This document shows positions 33,612 to 41,030 of a DNA stretch of 41,030 nucleotides, one piece after another (the stretch's first letter is position 1; every line of letters begins with the position of its first letter). A program made the position numbers and the translations under genes. The notes below the pieces were generated by a model that saw only the letters and a list, made by a program, of their open reading frames with translations, did no database searches and had not been told where the DNA came from. Source of the stretch: Martinezella tropici (GTDB lineage Bacteria > Pseudomonadota > Alphaproteobacteria > Rhizobiales > Rhizobiaceae); NCBI GenBank assembly GCA_000799755.1, contig JUHI01000032.1, positions 1 to 41,030 on the forward strand. The letters run 5' to 3'.

Positions 33612-34762
33612 TCCATGGAGTCGACTGGAAAATGAATTCAGCCAACGCAAGACGATACCGCGCAAGCGCGGATGTTCGTTTCGTAAGAATCGGCGATTAT
33701 ATCGATCCGATTGTCGAGGCCATCGCGACCCACGATATGATCGTCGAAAGGCGCGGAGGAATCCATCATATCCTATCGCCCTTTGGCAACGCCACATTCG
33801 AGGTCTGCCAAGGCGGTTTCAAACTGACTGTCGAGGCAACCGATCCCAGAGGAATCAACCATTTGAAGCATGCTCTCGCTGGACCGATCGGATTCATTGC
33901 CGCTCGCGAAAGGTTGGAAATTCAGTGGGAGGGTGACGTTACGGAATCGGCCTTGCCCGACGACCTTCGCATTTTGCGTGTGACGTCGATCGAGGACTTA
34001 TCCCCTCGGTTCCGTCGAATAGCGTTCAAGGGCGAGAATCTCGAGCGGTATGATCGTGCCGACCAATTGCACTGTCGGCTCATCTTCCAGCCGCGCGGAA
34101 TTGCTGAGCCGCTTTGGCCAATGCTCGACCACCGGGGTTGCATCGTCTGGCCAGAAAATACCGCCGTACCGACACGAGTCTACACGATCCGGCGCATCGA
34201 TGTTGCTCGGAAGGAAATCGTCATAGACTTTGCTCTTCATGCAAATGCAGGCCCAGCAACTCGATGGGCAATGGATGCGCGCACAGGGGACGTGGTCGGG
34301 ATTTTGGGACCCGCCGCAAATGGATCAAAACCGGCAAAATTCCAGGTGCTGGCTGGTGACGAAACGGCTTTGCCAGGCATTGCAAGAATTCTGGAGTCCC
34401 TTCCGCGTGACGCTGTCGGTCACGCATTTATCGAATTGGACAGTAAGGCAGATGAACTGCCGTTGACTTGTCCTGCCGGCGTGATGGTCCATTGGCTGCA
34501 TCGAGATGGTGCCGCTGCGGGCACGACGACGTTGCTGCCGGATGCCGTTCGCTCGATAAGATGGCCGGAAAACCTCGATGATGTGTTCTTCTGGGGCGGA
34601 TGCGAGCATACGGCGTTCAGCGCCATCTACCGTCACCTTAGAAATGGCGTGGCGCTGCCAAGGGATAGCTTTGTATTGTATTCGCATTGGCATAGATCCC
34701 TCAGCGAGGAGCAGATCATTGCGCGCGGCGCAGAGGCCTATCTGCCGCATCAAAGTCAGTGA
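33596..34762 (+). CDS. Siderophore-interacting FAD/NAD(P)H ferric reductase with N-terminal DUF2218 domain
   Basis: A 388-residue cytoplasmic flavoprotein that reduces ferric siderophore to release iron. Residues about 20-110 ('FVRIGDYIDPIVEAIATHD' ... 'LKHALAGPIGF') look like a DUF2218 domain. From about 120 the ViuB-type FAD-binding domain follows, with the RxYTxR motif 'TRVYTIRRID'. The C-terminal nucleotide-binding domain has 'VLAGDETALPGIARILE' and 'FFWGGCEHTAFSAIYRHLR'. ATG 33596 is supported by GAGGCG about seven bases upstream and gives translational coupling with the binding protein; ATG 33632 is an alternative. The final 'SHWHRSLSEEQ' replaces the usual Gly-Tyr-Trp-Arg end motif. 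Confidence 0.88.
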   Translation: MGLDLIHGVDWKMNSANARRYRASADVRFVRIGDYIDPIVEAIATHDMIVERRGGIHHILSPFGNATFEVCQGGFKLTVEATDPRGINHLKHALAGPIGFIAARERLEIQWEGDVTESALPDDLRILRVTSIEDLSPRFRRIAFKGENLERYDRADQLHCRLIFQPRGIAEPLWPMLDHRGCIVWPENTAVPTRVYTIRRIDVARKEIVIDFALHANAGPATRWAMDARTGDVVGILGPAANGSKPAKFQVLAGDETALPGIARILESLPRDAVGHAFIELDSKADELPLTCPAGVMVHWLHRDGAAAGTTTLLPDAVRSIRWPENLDDVFFWGGCEHTAFSAIYRHLRNGVALPRDSFVLYSHWHRSLSEEQIIARGAEAYLPHQSQ

Positions 34763-35011
34763 GGAACGACTATTGCCAAATTTGAATATGGGTAGATCAA
34801 CATGATCCAATCTCATAACCTCCTGATCTCTATCGCAATTTGACATAGATATCTTCTATCGAAGAAAGGCTTCTGACACAGATCTGTCGACCTGGGCCTC
34901 CCGGCTCGCGCCGCTCAATAGCGCCTTCAGTATAAACAGTCCAAGAATTCGTCCGCACCTCCCGCGGCTCAATTCTCCACGGAAACCAACATTTAAACCC
35001 ACGCAGCCGAG
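34763..35011. other. Convergent intergenic region
   Basis: About 250 bases between the reductase and the histidine kinase, which end towards each other. No clear terminator stem, gene or repeat was found. Confidence 0.5.
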
Positions 35012-36367
35012 CTAGGCGGCACTTGGTAAGCGGATGATGACCTCGAGCCCACCATGCCTGGAATGTTCAAACGCAATCGTTCCGTTGTTAAGGGAGACAA
35101 TCTCGGAAGCGATCGCCAGACCGAGACCGGTGCCCGCCACAGTCTCGTCCAAACGCCTGTCACGCCGGCCGATCGAACTGAGATCCGAGATCTGAATGCC
35201 GGGACCATCGTCGGATATCCGCCATTCGACGTCAACAGCGTCCTGTTTGGCCGTGATGAAGACCTGCGTGTTCGCCCATTGAGCTGCGTTCTCCAGTATC
35301 ACGCCGACAAGCTCGATAAGATCATTGACGTCGATGTCGACATTCAGGCCACCGGCAATATCAACTACCCAGTCGAGTTGTTCACCTTTGGGTGTCTTTT
35401 TCAACACTGCGATCGCACGTGGGACGACGCTGCTCAACGATGCGCTGAGCGCGTGCATGCGAACGCGTTGACGCAGCCGGACCAGACGCAACTGATAGTC
35501 TATCCGATCGCGCATCTCGTTCGTCAGGTCGACGATCGAGGCTGCGCTGCGCGTATTGCCGCCCTCTTCGAGCTCATAGGCGATCGTACCGAGCACGGTG
35601 AGCGGAATTTTAAGCCCGTGCGCAAGATCCGACGCACGTGATCGCGCAAAGTCCATCGATTTCTGCTGGACGGTGAGGAGGGCGTTTACTTCGCTGACCA
35701 CGCCCGCGACTTCCAGCGGATAGGCTGCATCGATTGAAGAAGCAACGCCGTTGCGGATACCTTCGATATCCTTGCGCAATCTCTTGAATGGGGAAAGACC
35801 AAACTGCACCTGCAGGATGACGGCGAAAACAAGGACGACGCCGAGAACCAGGAGCGCCAGGGCCAGTTCCCACCCAAAGCGGGTGATCGCCTCATCGAGG
35901 ATCGATCGGTCTTGAGCGACGATGACCTGAAAACGTCGCTCGTCTTTGCCCTTTGCGAAGCGCGCCGTCAGGGAAAGGGCAAGCAATGATTGCCCCACCG
36001 GCCCTTGAACGGTCGAGAGCTGTCCGCCTTCATCCGAGGGATCAAGCTTCAGCACATAGTCCCAAAGCGAGCGAGAGCGGATGCTCTGCTGGGTCCCAAG
36101 ATCTGTGATCTGCCAATAGAGTCCGCTGATCGGCGTCTCATAGCGCGGATCAGGCAATACTCCGGTTAGGACAGGCAGCGCACCGCGCGCGTCCGAATTG
36201 ATCAAGGCGACAAGACGCGACGTGGTCGCTGATAGATCTGCAGACGCGCTTCGCTCGACGCTGTTGGTGAAGAGATATCCGATCGCCACACCTGCCAGCA
36301 CGAGGGCCATGGCGATCCAGACACCAGCTCCCAATATGAGGCGAATTCGTAAGGATTGAATTTTCAA
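35012..36367 (-). CDS. Sensor histidine kinase (PhoQ/FeuQ-like)
   Basis: A 451-residue membrane kinase. Membrane segments at about 12-34 and 167-187 enclose a periplasmic sensor of about 130 residues; a HAMP-like linker follows. The H-box is D-L-A-H250-G-L-K-I-P-L, the N-box E359-N360-A-A, G1 D386-D-G-P-G390 and G2 G412-T-G-L-G-L. 'AHGLKIPL' is the H-box variant of PhoQ/FeuQ-like kinases. It overlaps the response regulator by four bases (ATGA) and is the last gene of a PepSY-regulator-kinase operon. The sensed signal is unknown; PepSY partners suggest an envelope or metal cue. Confidence 0.92.
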   Translation of the reverse strand: MKIQSLRIRLILGAGVWIAMALVLAGVAIGYLFTNSVERSASADLSATTSRLVALINSDARGALPVLTGVLPDPRYETPISGLYWQITDLGTQQSIRSRSLWDYVLKLDPSDEGGQLSTVQGPVGQSLLALSLTARFAKGKDERRFQVIVAQDRSILDEAITRFGWELALALLVLGVVLVFAVILQVQFGLSPFKRLRKDIEGIRNGVASSIDAAYPLEVAGVVSEVNALLTVQQKSMDFARSRASDLAHGLKIPLTVLGTIAYELEEGGNTRSAASIVDLTNEMRDRIDYQLRLVRLRQRVRMHALSASLSSVVPRAIAVLKKTPKGEQLDWVVDIAGGLNVDIDVNDLIELVGVILENAAQWANTQVFITAKQDAVDVEWRISDDGPGIQISDLSSIGRRDRRLDETVAGTGLGLAIASEIVSLNNGTIAFEHSRHGGLEVIIRLPSAA

Positions 36368-37029
36368 GGATCATTTCCGCCGAGAATGTACCCAAAGCCC
36401 CGGCGTGTCGCGATGATATCGGCGCCTAGTCTCTTGCGCAGCCGACCGATCAGGACCTCAACAGCGTTCGAGCCACCCTCGAAGTCCTGTGTGTAGAGAT
36501 GTTCGGCAATTTCGATCTGTGAGACGACACGGCCGCCCTGATGTGCCATGAAGGCAAGCAGCCGGTATTCTTGCGGCGTCAGTACGATCGGAACGCCAGC
36601 GCGCGAGACCTGTCTCATCCGAGTGTCGAGAACAAACTCGCCGATTTCGATCTGCGATGATGCAAATCCACCTGCCCGGCGGACGATCGCTCGGATGCGT
36701 GCCACGACCTCCTCCATCCGGAAAGGCTTTACCACGTAATCGTCGGCACCGGATTCGATTCCCTCCACGCGTTCGTCCCATTGTCCGCGCGCGGTTAGAA
36801 TCAATACGGGGACGTTGCGTCCTGCGCGCCGCCAGCGCTTCAAGATCGTCAAGCCGTCCAGTGTTGGAAGGCCAAGATCAAGGATCACCGCATCGAATGT
36901 CTCGGTGTCTCCGCGGAACCAGGCGTCCTCTCCGTCTCTGGCATATTCCGCGACGAAACCGGCGGCCGATAGTGCCGTGCCAAGCGACTCGGCGATCCGG
37001 CGGTCGTCTTCTGCGACAAGTATCCGCAT
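36364..37029 (-). CDS. OmpR/PhoP-family response regulator
   Basis: A 221-residue regulator. The receiver domain has acidic residues E7-D8-D9, phospho-acceptor D51 ('VILDLGLPTLDG'), T79 and K101 ('VVKPF'). The C-terminal winged helix ends 'GGSNAVEVLIGRLRKRLGAD' and 'IATRRGFGYILGGNDP'. It forms a two-component pair with the overlapping kinase. It should bind tandem repeats one helical turn apart, and such a repeat stands in the promoter of its own operon (37598-37616), so autoregulation is likely. Two bases separate it from the PepSY gene. Confidence 0.94.
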   Translation of the reverse strand: MRILVAEDDRRIAESLGTALSAAGFVAEYARDGEDAWFRGDTETFDAVILDLGLPTLDGLTILKRWRRAGRNVPVLILTARGQWDERVEGIESGADDYVVKPFRMEEVVARIRAIVRRAGGFASSQIEIGEFVLDTRMRQVSRAGVPIVLTPQEYRLLAFMAHQGGRVVSQIEIAEHLYTQDFEGGSNAVEVLIGRLRKRLGADIIATRRGFGYILGGNDP

Positions 37030-37031
37030 CT

Positions 37032-37541
37032 CTACCTCACTCTTATGAGTTTGCCTGTGCGGGCATTGAAAGAATAGCGGCGGACTTCGTTGTTGGTTTC
37101 GAGCACCTTCAACTCATATTGGAGAATACCCTTTACAGGGCGCAGCCGCGTATCAATGATCTGACCATCGGTCAGGTGGCGGGCGATGGCGACAATGTCG
37201 CCCAATGGGAGTGCGCGATCGGCTTGTACGGCTTTCAGCGCGCCATTTGGTCCATCAAATTTATCGTCGGATCTGTTGCCGCCATGCGCCTCGGAATTAG
37301 ACTGCTGATCGCCGTCGGAATCATCCGAACCGGCATCGCTATCACTCGAGTCCGAATTCGATTCGCTCGCGCTGCTTCCGTCGTTGGAAGAGCCATCTGA
37401 ATCACCGCCATCGGCAATTTGGATGACCCGTACATTGTCGAAGTCGCTTGCCCATTCGTGTGCCTGCACCGTGGCGGGAAGATGTAGCGCAACGGCAACC
37501 ACCGCAAATCGCGGCAAGGCTCTCAGCGACCGAAAACGCAC
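37032..37541 (-). CDS. Secreted PepSY-domain protein with Ser/Asp-rich linker
   Basis: A 169-residue exported protein. A GTG start with GGAG eight bases upstream; signal peptide to about residue 27 ('PATVQA'). Residues about 44-92 are a low-complexity Ser/Asp/Gly run ('DGSSNDGSSASESNSDSSDS'). The PepSY-like domain is about 105-169, ending 'LKVLETNNEVRRYSFNARTG', 'KLIRVR'. Such proteins often sit beside PhoPQ-type systems and are thought to modulate the sensor or envelope peptidases. The acidic linker could bind divalent cations, which would suit a metal-sensing system, but that is inference. It is the first gene of the operon. Confidence 0.85.
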   Translation of the reverse strand: MRFRSLRALPRFAVVAVALHLPATVQAHEWASDFDNVRVIQIADGGDSDGSSNDGSSASESNSDSSDSDAGSDDSDGDQQSNSEAHGGNRSDDKFDGPNGALKAVQADRALPLGDIVAIARHLTDGQIIDTRLRPVKGILQYELKVLETNNEVRRYSFNARTGKLIRVR

Positions 37542-37581
37542 TCACACTCTCCTAAAGCCATCCAATCTCCCTCAAACGGAG

Positions 37582-37616
37582 AGATTAGCCGAATGAAGCT
37601 GACAATTCGCTGACAA
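37582..37616 (-). promoter_or_regulatory. Promoter of the PepSY-RR-HK operon with response-regulator direct repeat
   Basis: In the gene direction: TTGTCAGC-GAA-TTGTCAGC (37616 to 37598), then exactly ten bases, then a -10 TAATCT (37587-37582). Octamers repeated every 11 bases and replacing the -35 are the classic arrangement for PhoP/PhoB-type activators. No -35 hexamer is needed or seen. Confidence 0.75.
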
Positions 37617-37770
37617 CGCCCTCATGCGTTTATCAGGCGCGTTGAATTATATCAGCCAGCATTGAAGCAAAACAAGACCATCGAAAGCGAGACCAGAAAC
37701 CATGCAACCGGGCAGACTTCTGATAATCACGCCTGACGGTAGATCGCTTCGACGTTCGAGGGAATGCCAG

Positions 37771-37977
37771 ATGAGGCTGCTGTTGCGCTATGTGCCAGTC
37801 GTCATTTGCGTGGCCGCGCTATCTGCCATGTTCTTGGCCATGTCGATCATGCGGCCGCCGCATGCGTGCGGGCCATTTCAGATCTTCAGACAGTATCGGG
37901 CAAGCCAGTCGCCGTTATGCCAAAACAAGAAAACCGGAAGCGAGTCTTCAGTAGGTTCGCCCGAGGCGACTTCATGA
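37771..37977 (+). CDS. Mini membrane protein, paralogue A
   Basis: A 68-residue protein starting MRLLLRYVPVVICVAALSAM with one membrane helix (about 8-28), then 'MRPPHACGP' and a short polar tail. GAGGGA seven bases before the ATG at 37771 decides the start; an upstream ATG at 37702 is in frame but lacks a site. It aligns over its first 45 residues with the next small gene, so the two are a tandem duplication. The conserved 'R-x-P-H-x-x-G-P' after the helix suggests a functional motif. I recognise no family. Confidence 0.6.
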   Translation: MRLLLRYVPVVICVAALSAMFLAMSIMRPPHACGPFQIFRQYRASQSPLCQNKKTGSESSVGSPEATS

Positions 37978-38074
37978 GAGCCAGGAGCACGGGGGACCGA
38001 CCTCGAAGATGGTACCGATCAAAGTCTCACAAATCAGGTGTCTACAATGGCAGATAGCCCTGAAGGAATTCAAT

Positions 38075-38233
38075 ATGCAGATGCTATTTCGTTTTATACC
38101 AGCCGCCATCTACATAGCGGCACTATTCGCAATCGCTTTGTCGATGTTGATCGTTCGGTCGCCGCATGTGGGTGGACCGCTCGTCCTGCATTGCCAGTAT
38201 GAGAAATACTCCGATTGCAGGCTGGTGCGGTAA
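38075..38233 (+). CDS. Mini membrane protein, paralogue B
   Basis: A 52-residue protein, MQMLFRFIPAAIYIAALFAI at the start, then 'LSMLIVRSPHVGGPLVLHCQ'. AAGGAA six bases before the ATG at 38075 supports the start. It shares helix, 'PH-x-x-G-P' and 'QY' positions with paralogue A, but ends earlier. It lies 97 bases downstream of A and may be in the same transcript. Function unknown. Confidence 0.65.
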   Translation: MQMLFRFIPAAIYIAALFAIALSMLIVRSPHVGGPLVLHCQYEKYSDCRLVR

Positions 38234-38433
38234 GGTCGAAGGTATGGCGCAGATGGCCGCATCCGATAAGCAACTGTAATATCAATCATATCCGTACTGG
38301 CGAAGCCGAGCCATGTCTGAGCTTTCGGCCGGTCTTTTCAAAATCCGTCTCGCAGACATCTTGAACCTTCCGCGTCGGAACGCGGGAATGAGGTTTGCTA
38401 GCGTGTTCTGAGGCAAAATATGGATCCTGCAAC

Positions 38434-39891
38434 ATGTCGATGAATTCGATGCTGAAGAAAATGGTATCAAGCAGTTTGATATTGGCGGTCTGCGGCCATG
38501 CAGCTGCTTCGATGCCGATCGCGGTCATAGCTTACACCTCTCAGGCAGTCTTCGCATCGTCCGCCGCAGCGGCGTCTGAGACCAGACGAAACGCTCAGGG
38601 GCTATTGTCCGACATGCGCGTTTCGTTCGGTCTGATCGCGAGGAGCTATAAGGAGAATGCCGGCGTCCGGCACCGAAGTGCCACTGTCGTTCTCGAAGCC
38701 GTAACCCGTGCAGCCAAGGCGACCCAGCAACTTGACGCCGCGCTCGCAGCCCATAAAAGCAAGGCTATCGCCGAGGCCACCGGGAACCTATCGAGGGCGA
38801 TTGGCGAGTTGCAGACGCGATATGCTCTGACGCTGGCGCAGAACGACCAGGCCGCACGAGGCATGCGCTATCTGAACGCTGCCTGGAAGACCTATTCGTC
38901 CCGATACATTCTGTCAAAGCCACCGAATGCAACCAGGACAGTAAGCAAAGCGGAGGTTCGAGCCCTGCGCAAAAAGGTAGCTGCCCTGGAAGGGCGCGTA
39001 GCGTCGCTGGAGGGTGAGGTTGCCACAAATGCCTCGCTTCGGCGTGAGGTCGTGCGGCTAAGGCAGGATCTCGCCTATTACGATACACGCGCTGACGACT
39101 ACTGGACCTACCAAAGCATGTTGCTGACACTCACAGTCGTGTCCGGTTCTTTCGACGCACTCGCCTATACAACGCGGACTTATTATCCAACCTATTATGT
39201 GTACTTCGAGCCGGTCGGTCCCGATTTCCATGTCTGGCATTCCTATTGGGACGGATACTATGATGGCTATTATGACGGCCGCAGCTCGGTCTGGTACGAC
39301 GAACAAACTATTGTCGATAGCCCACTGGTCGAGATTACCCAGATAGAGGTCAATCAGGAGATCACCTACCAGGCGATCTACAATGTGACAGACGAGACCC
39401 GTATCGAATACGAGGCCCTGCCTCAGGAAACCTTGACCGAGGTAGATATCCCGGTAGCGCCGGAAGACACAGTCTTTTCGACACAAGCTTTGTCGCAGAC
39501 GGAACCCGATGATGTAGCGCGCCAGGCAGACGAGACAGCGCCTGCCGCCATCGACCGGACTGATGATACAGTTGAACCTGGCGAAGCGCCCGAATCCGCA
39601 GTTCGTACGACGCCAGAAGTGATCGCGCCTTTGGACAAAGAAGACCATCCGGATGGTCCGCAGACGTCCGATCAAGGCAATGAGCGAGACGCCATTTCCG
39701 ACGGTGACCGGGACGATGCCTCAGAGGCCTCGCGAGAGTTGCCGGAGCAAAGTGCTGTCCCGTCTGAGGAAGAGAGGCGCGACCCAAGCGAGATTTCGGC
39801 GCCCGATCAAGACCAACAGCAGGAGACCAGGCCGAAATCAGACGAGGACGGCGACGGTGCAAGGTGCCGGGAAGGCGAGGATAGCTGCTGA
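38434..39891 (+). CDS. Secreted or envelope protein with coiled coil, Tyr-rich segment and acidic tail
   Basis: A 485-residue protein of unknown family, counted from ATG 38434 (GGATC eight bases upstream; a TTG at 38395 opens the frame earlier). The N-terminus is a signal peptide or anchor ('MVSSSLILAVCGHAAASMPI', then 'SQAVFA'). Residues about 40-165 are helical and Ala-rich. Residues about 170-216 form a heptad coiled coil ('LRKKVAALEGRVASLEGEVA'). Residues about 246-289 are dense in Tyr, Trp and Asp ('YYPTYYVYF', 'YWDGYYDGYYDG'). About 345-485 is a disordered acidic tail rich in Glu, Asp, Gln and Pro, ending in Cys ('CREGEDSC'). It looks like a periplasmic or surface-associated structural protein. 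It lies beside the mini membrane proteins and the two-component operon. Confidence 0.75.
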   Translation: MSMNSMLKKMVSSSLILAVCGHAAASMPIAVIAYTSQAVFASSAAAASETRRNAQGLLSDMRVSFGLIARSYKENAGVRHRSATVVLEAVTRAAKATQQLDAALAAHKSKAIAEATGNLSRAIGELQTRYALTLAQNDQAARGMRYLNAAWKTYSSRYILSKPPNATRTVSKAEVRALRKKVAALEGRVASLEGEVATNASLRREVVRLRQDLAYYDTRADDYWTYQSMLLTLTVVSGSFDALAYTTRTYYPTYYVYFEPVGPDFHVWHSYWDGYYDGYYDGRSSVWYDEQTIVDSPLVEITQIEVNQEITYQAIYNVTDETRIEYEALPQETLTEVDIPVAPEDTVFSTQALSQTEPDDVARQADETAPAAIDRTDDTVEPGEAPESAVRTTPEVIAPLDKEDHPDGPQTSDQGNERDAISDGDRDDASEASRELPEQSAVPSEEERRDPSEISAPDQDQQQETRPKSDEDGDGARCREGEDSC

Positions 39892-40732
39892 CCCGGAGAA
39901 TATCGCCTCTGATCGGTGGACACCCCGTAGCGGCACCGATGTGGCAGAATGGAGACGTCGATCACAATTTTATCCGAGGTGTCCATGGAAGAAATCAGTA
40001 GTATCGGTCTGGATTGGCGAGGAATGTATTTCAAGTCATTGGTTGCGAAGAAACCAGTATTGTAACCTTGCCCAAGAAACTTCGCCGTGGCCTGCTATCA
40101 CTCTCCGGGATTCACCTGGACCGGAACCATCAATCAGGCGTCTATATCATTCAAAGTAGCAGTGTTTTTTGAAGCAGTTCAGTCGCAATAGAGGGCCATG
40201 CCGTCCTTTTGGACGATCATCTGTCGTTCGTATCGAAGATGTTAATTAGGCTTATCACGCCAACATGTGGAGCAGCTAATCGAGGTGAAGGTTTGCACGA
40301 ATCGGGATTATTACGAGCCATCGTACGGCATCGAACAGGCTGCGTTTTCGGTGACATCGGCGATCCCTGAGAACAACCCAAGCGGGAGAGTTTCTCAAAG
40401 CATTGCCGATTGCCGCAAGACAGAGAAAAACACGGTAGTTCTACTTATTCATCCGTCGAACAGCGTCATGCTAATATCGCACGACGAACCAAACAGCTAG
40501 ATGATCTTACCTCGGGGAGCTGGGGTGAGCCGCGATTGCGTTGGGATATCGCGAAAGATGTTAGGCCATAATGAGAAAATCAGAGGATTGGTAGCTATCA
40601 GCAGTCTATTCGGGAAGCTGAGTTGGTTTCGATTGCTGGTATTCTGGATCGTATTCCAGATTGTGGGAGCAGGTGTTGTTGCGGTGATGTCAGGTTAACT
40701 TGGGCTGAAGGGTTTGCGGCTATTTCGCTGTG
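39892..40732. other. Gene-poor stretch before the terminal IS
   Basis: About 840 bases. Open frames at 40267-40500 (GTG start) and 40501-40698 have no ribosome-binding site and no recognisable product. The last part must include the left end of the IS6-family element, but its terminal repeat cannot be verified without the other end. Confidence 0.4.
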
Positions 40733-41030
40733 ATGAGCAAGAGCCCGGTCAGTTACAAGCGCCATCGCTTTCCTCCCGCTGTGATCGCTCATGCGGTCTG
40801 GCTGTATTTCCGGTTTCCGTTGAGCCTGCGTTTGGTGCAGGAAATGCTGTTGGCGCGCGGTATCATCGTTTCCTATGAGACGATCCGATGCTGGGCAAAG
40901 AAGTTCGGCCCGGACTATGCCGCGCATCTGCGTCGGAAACCGCCAAGTCCGAATGATATCTGGTATCTGGACGAGGTGGTCGTGATCGTCGGCGGCCGGA
41001 AACACTGGCTCTGGCGCGCTGTGGATCAAG
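40733..41030 (+). mobile_element. IS6-family transposase, N-terminal part (cut by window end)
   Basis: From ATG 40733, 99 residues are visible: 'SYKRHRFPPAVIAHAVWLYF', 'FPLSLRLVQEMLLARGIIVS', 'YETIRCWAKKFGPDYAAHLR' and 'WYLDEVVVIVGGRKHWLWRA', 'VDQ'. This is the helix-turn-helix and first catalytic Asp ('LDEV') of IS6/IS26-type DDE transposases. The remaining DDE residues lie beyond the window. IS6-type elements move by replicative cointegration and often flank accessory blocks on rhizobial plasmids. Confidence 0.92.

Noticed and set aside
40267..40698. Two short consecutive frames before the IS6 element
   Set aside because: No ribosome-binding sites and no recognisable product.
1..41030. CRISPR arrays, tRNA and rRNA genes
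   Set aside because: No regularly spaced repeats with spacers, no tRNA cloverleaf with CCA-type end and no rRNA-like stretches were noticed on reading either strand; a tRNA scan would be needed to exclude a divergent one.

Overview
The window looks like part of a large accessory replicon (secondary plasmid) of a Rhizobium-type alphaproteobacterium. The strongest evidence is a complete repABC replication/partition operon (about 21.85-25.52 kb, minus strand) with its antisense RNA gene between repB and repC, an architecture typical of Rhizobiales plasmids. High-GC codon use, rhizobial-type transporters, a TGA-N9-TCA iron-box candidate and plant-type LuxR signalling fit the same group. The genus is inferred, not proven.

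Layout. 0-0.34 kb: 3' end of an IS5-type transposase. 0.97-2.7 kb: an extra FtsI/PBP3-like transpeptidase. 2.7-6.4 kb: a TetR repressor divergent from an EmrA/EmrB tripartite efflux pair. 6.9-14.8 kb: a LuxR 'solo' between two proline-iminopeptidase-like hydrolases, followed by a complete peptide-type ABC importer (two permeases, a fused double ATPase, a binding protein). 14.8-18 kb: a decayed patch with an IS6-like end, a beheaded Fic gene, an intact serine recombinase and a frameshifted S9 peptidase remnant. 18.1-21.7 kb: class A beta-lactamase with altered motifs, LysE exporter, HIT protein, small His-rich secreted peptide, and two palindromes identical in their 16-bp core to one at the repB 3' end (candidate parS sites). 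21.85-25.5 kb: repABC. 26.4-34.8 kb: DHA2 exporter, phosphopantetheinyl transferase, TetR regulator, and an iron-siderophore module (TonB receptor, FecB-like binding protein, siderophore-interacting reductase). 35.0-37.5 kb: PepSY protein / response regulator / histidine kinase operon. 37.7-39.9 kb: two tandem paralogous mini membrane proteins and a large secreted coiled-coil, Tyr-rich, acidic protein. 40.7 kb to the end: start of an IS6-family transposase.

Most interesting unit. The LuxR protein has Met and Trp where acyl-homoserine-lactone receptors have Trp57 and Tyr61 (TraR numbering), the hallmark of plant-signal-responsive LuxR solos (OryR/PsoR/PipR type). It sits between two pip genes and next to a peptide ABC importer, as in the Pseudomonas PipR system. 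Both pip promoters carry the same 19-bp element (16/19 identical in the direction of transcription), a good candidate for its binding site. The likely logic is that a plant-derived compound enters through the ABC importer, is processed by or mimics substrates of the Pip enzymes, and activates the LuxR solo, which induces both pip genes and the importer.

Other regulatory structure read directly: an 11-bp-period direct repeat 10 bp before a -10 box at the PepSY-RR-HK promoter, a TGA-N9-TCA box over the -35 of the TonB receptor, a TetR-type palindrome before emrA, and a palindrome before repA. All functional assignments rest on motif recognition by eye; no database search was possible.
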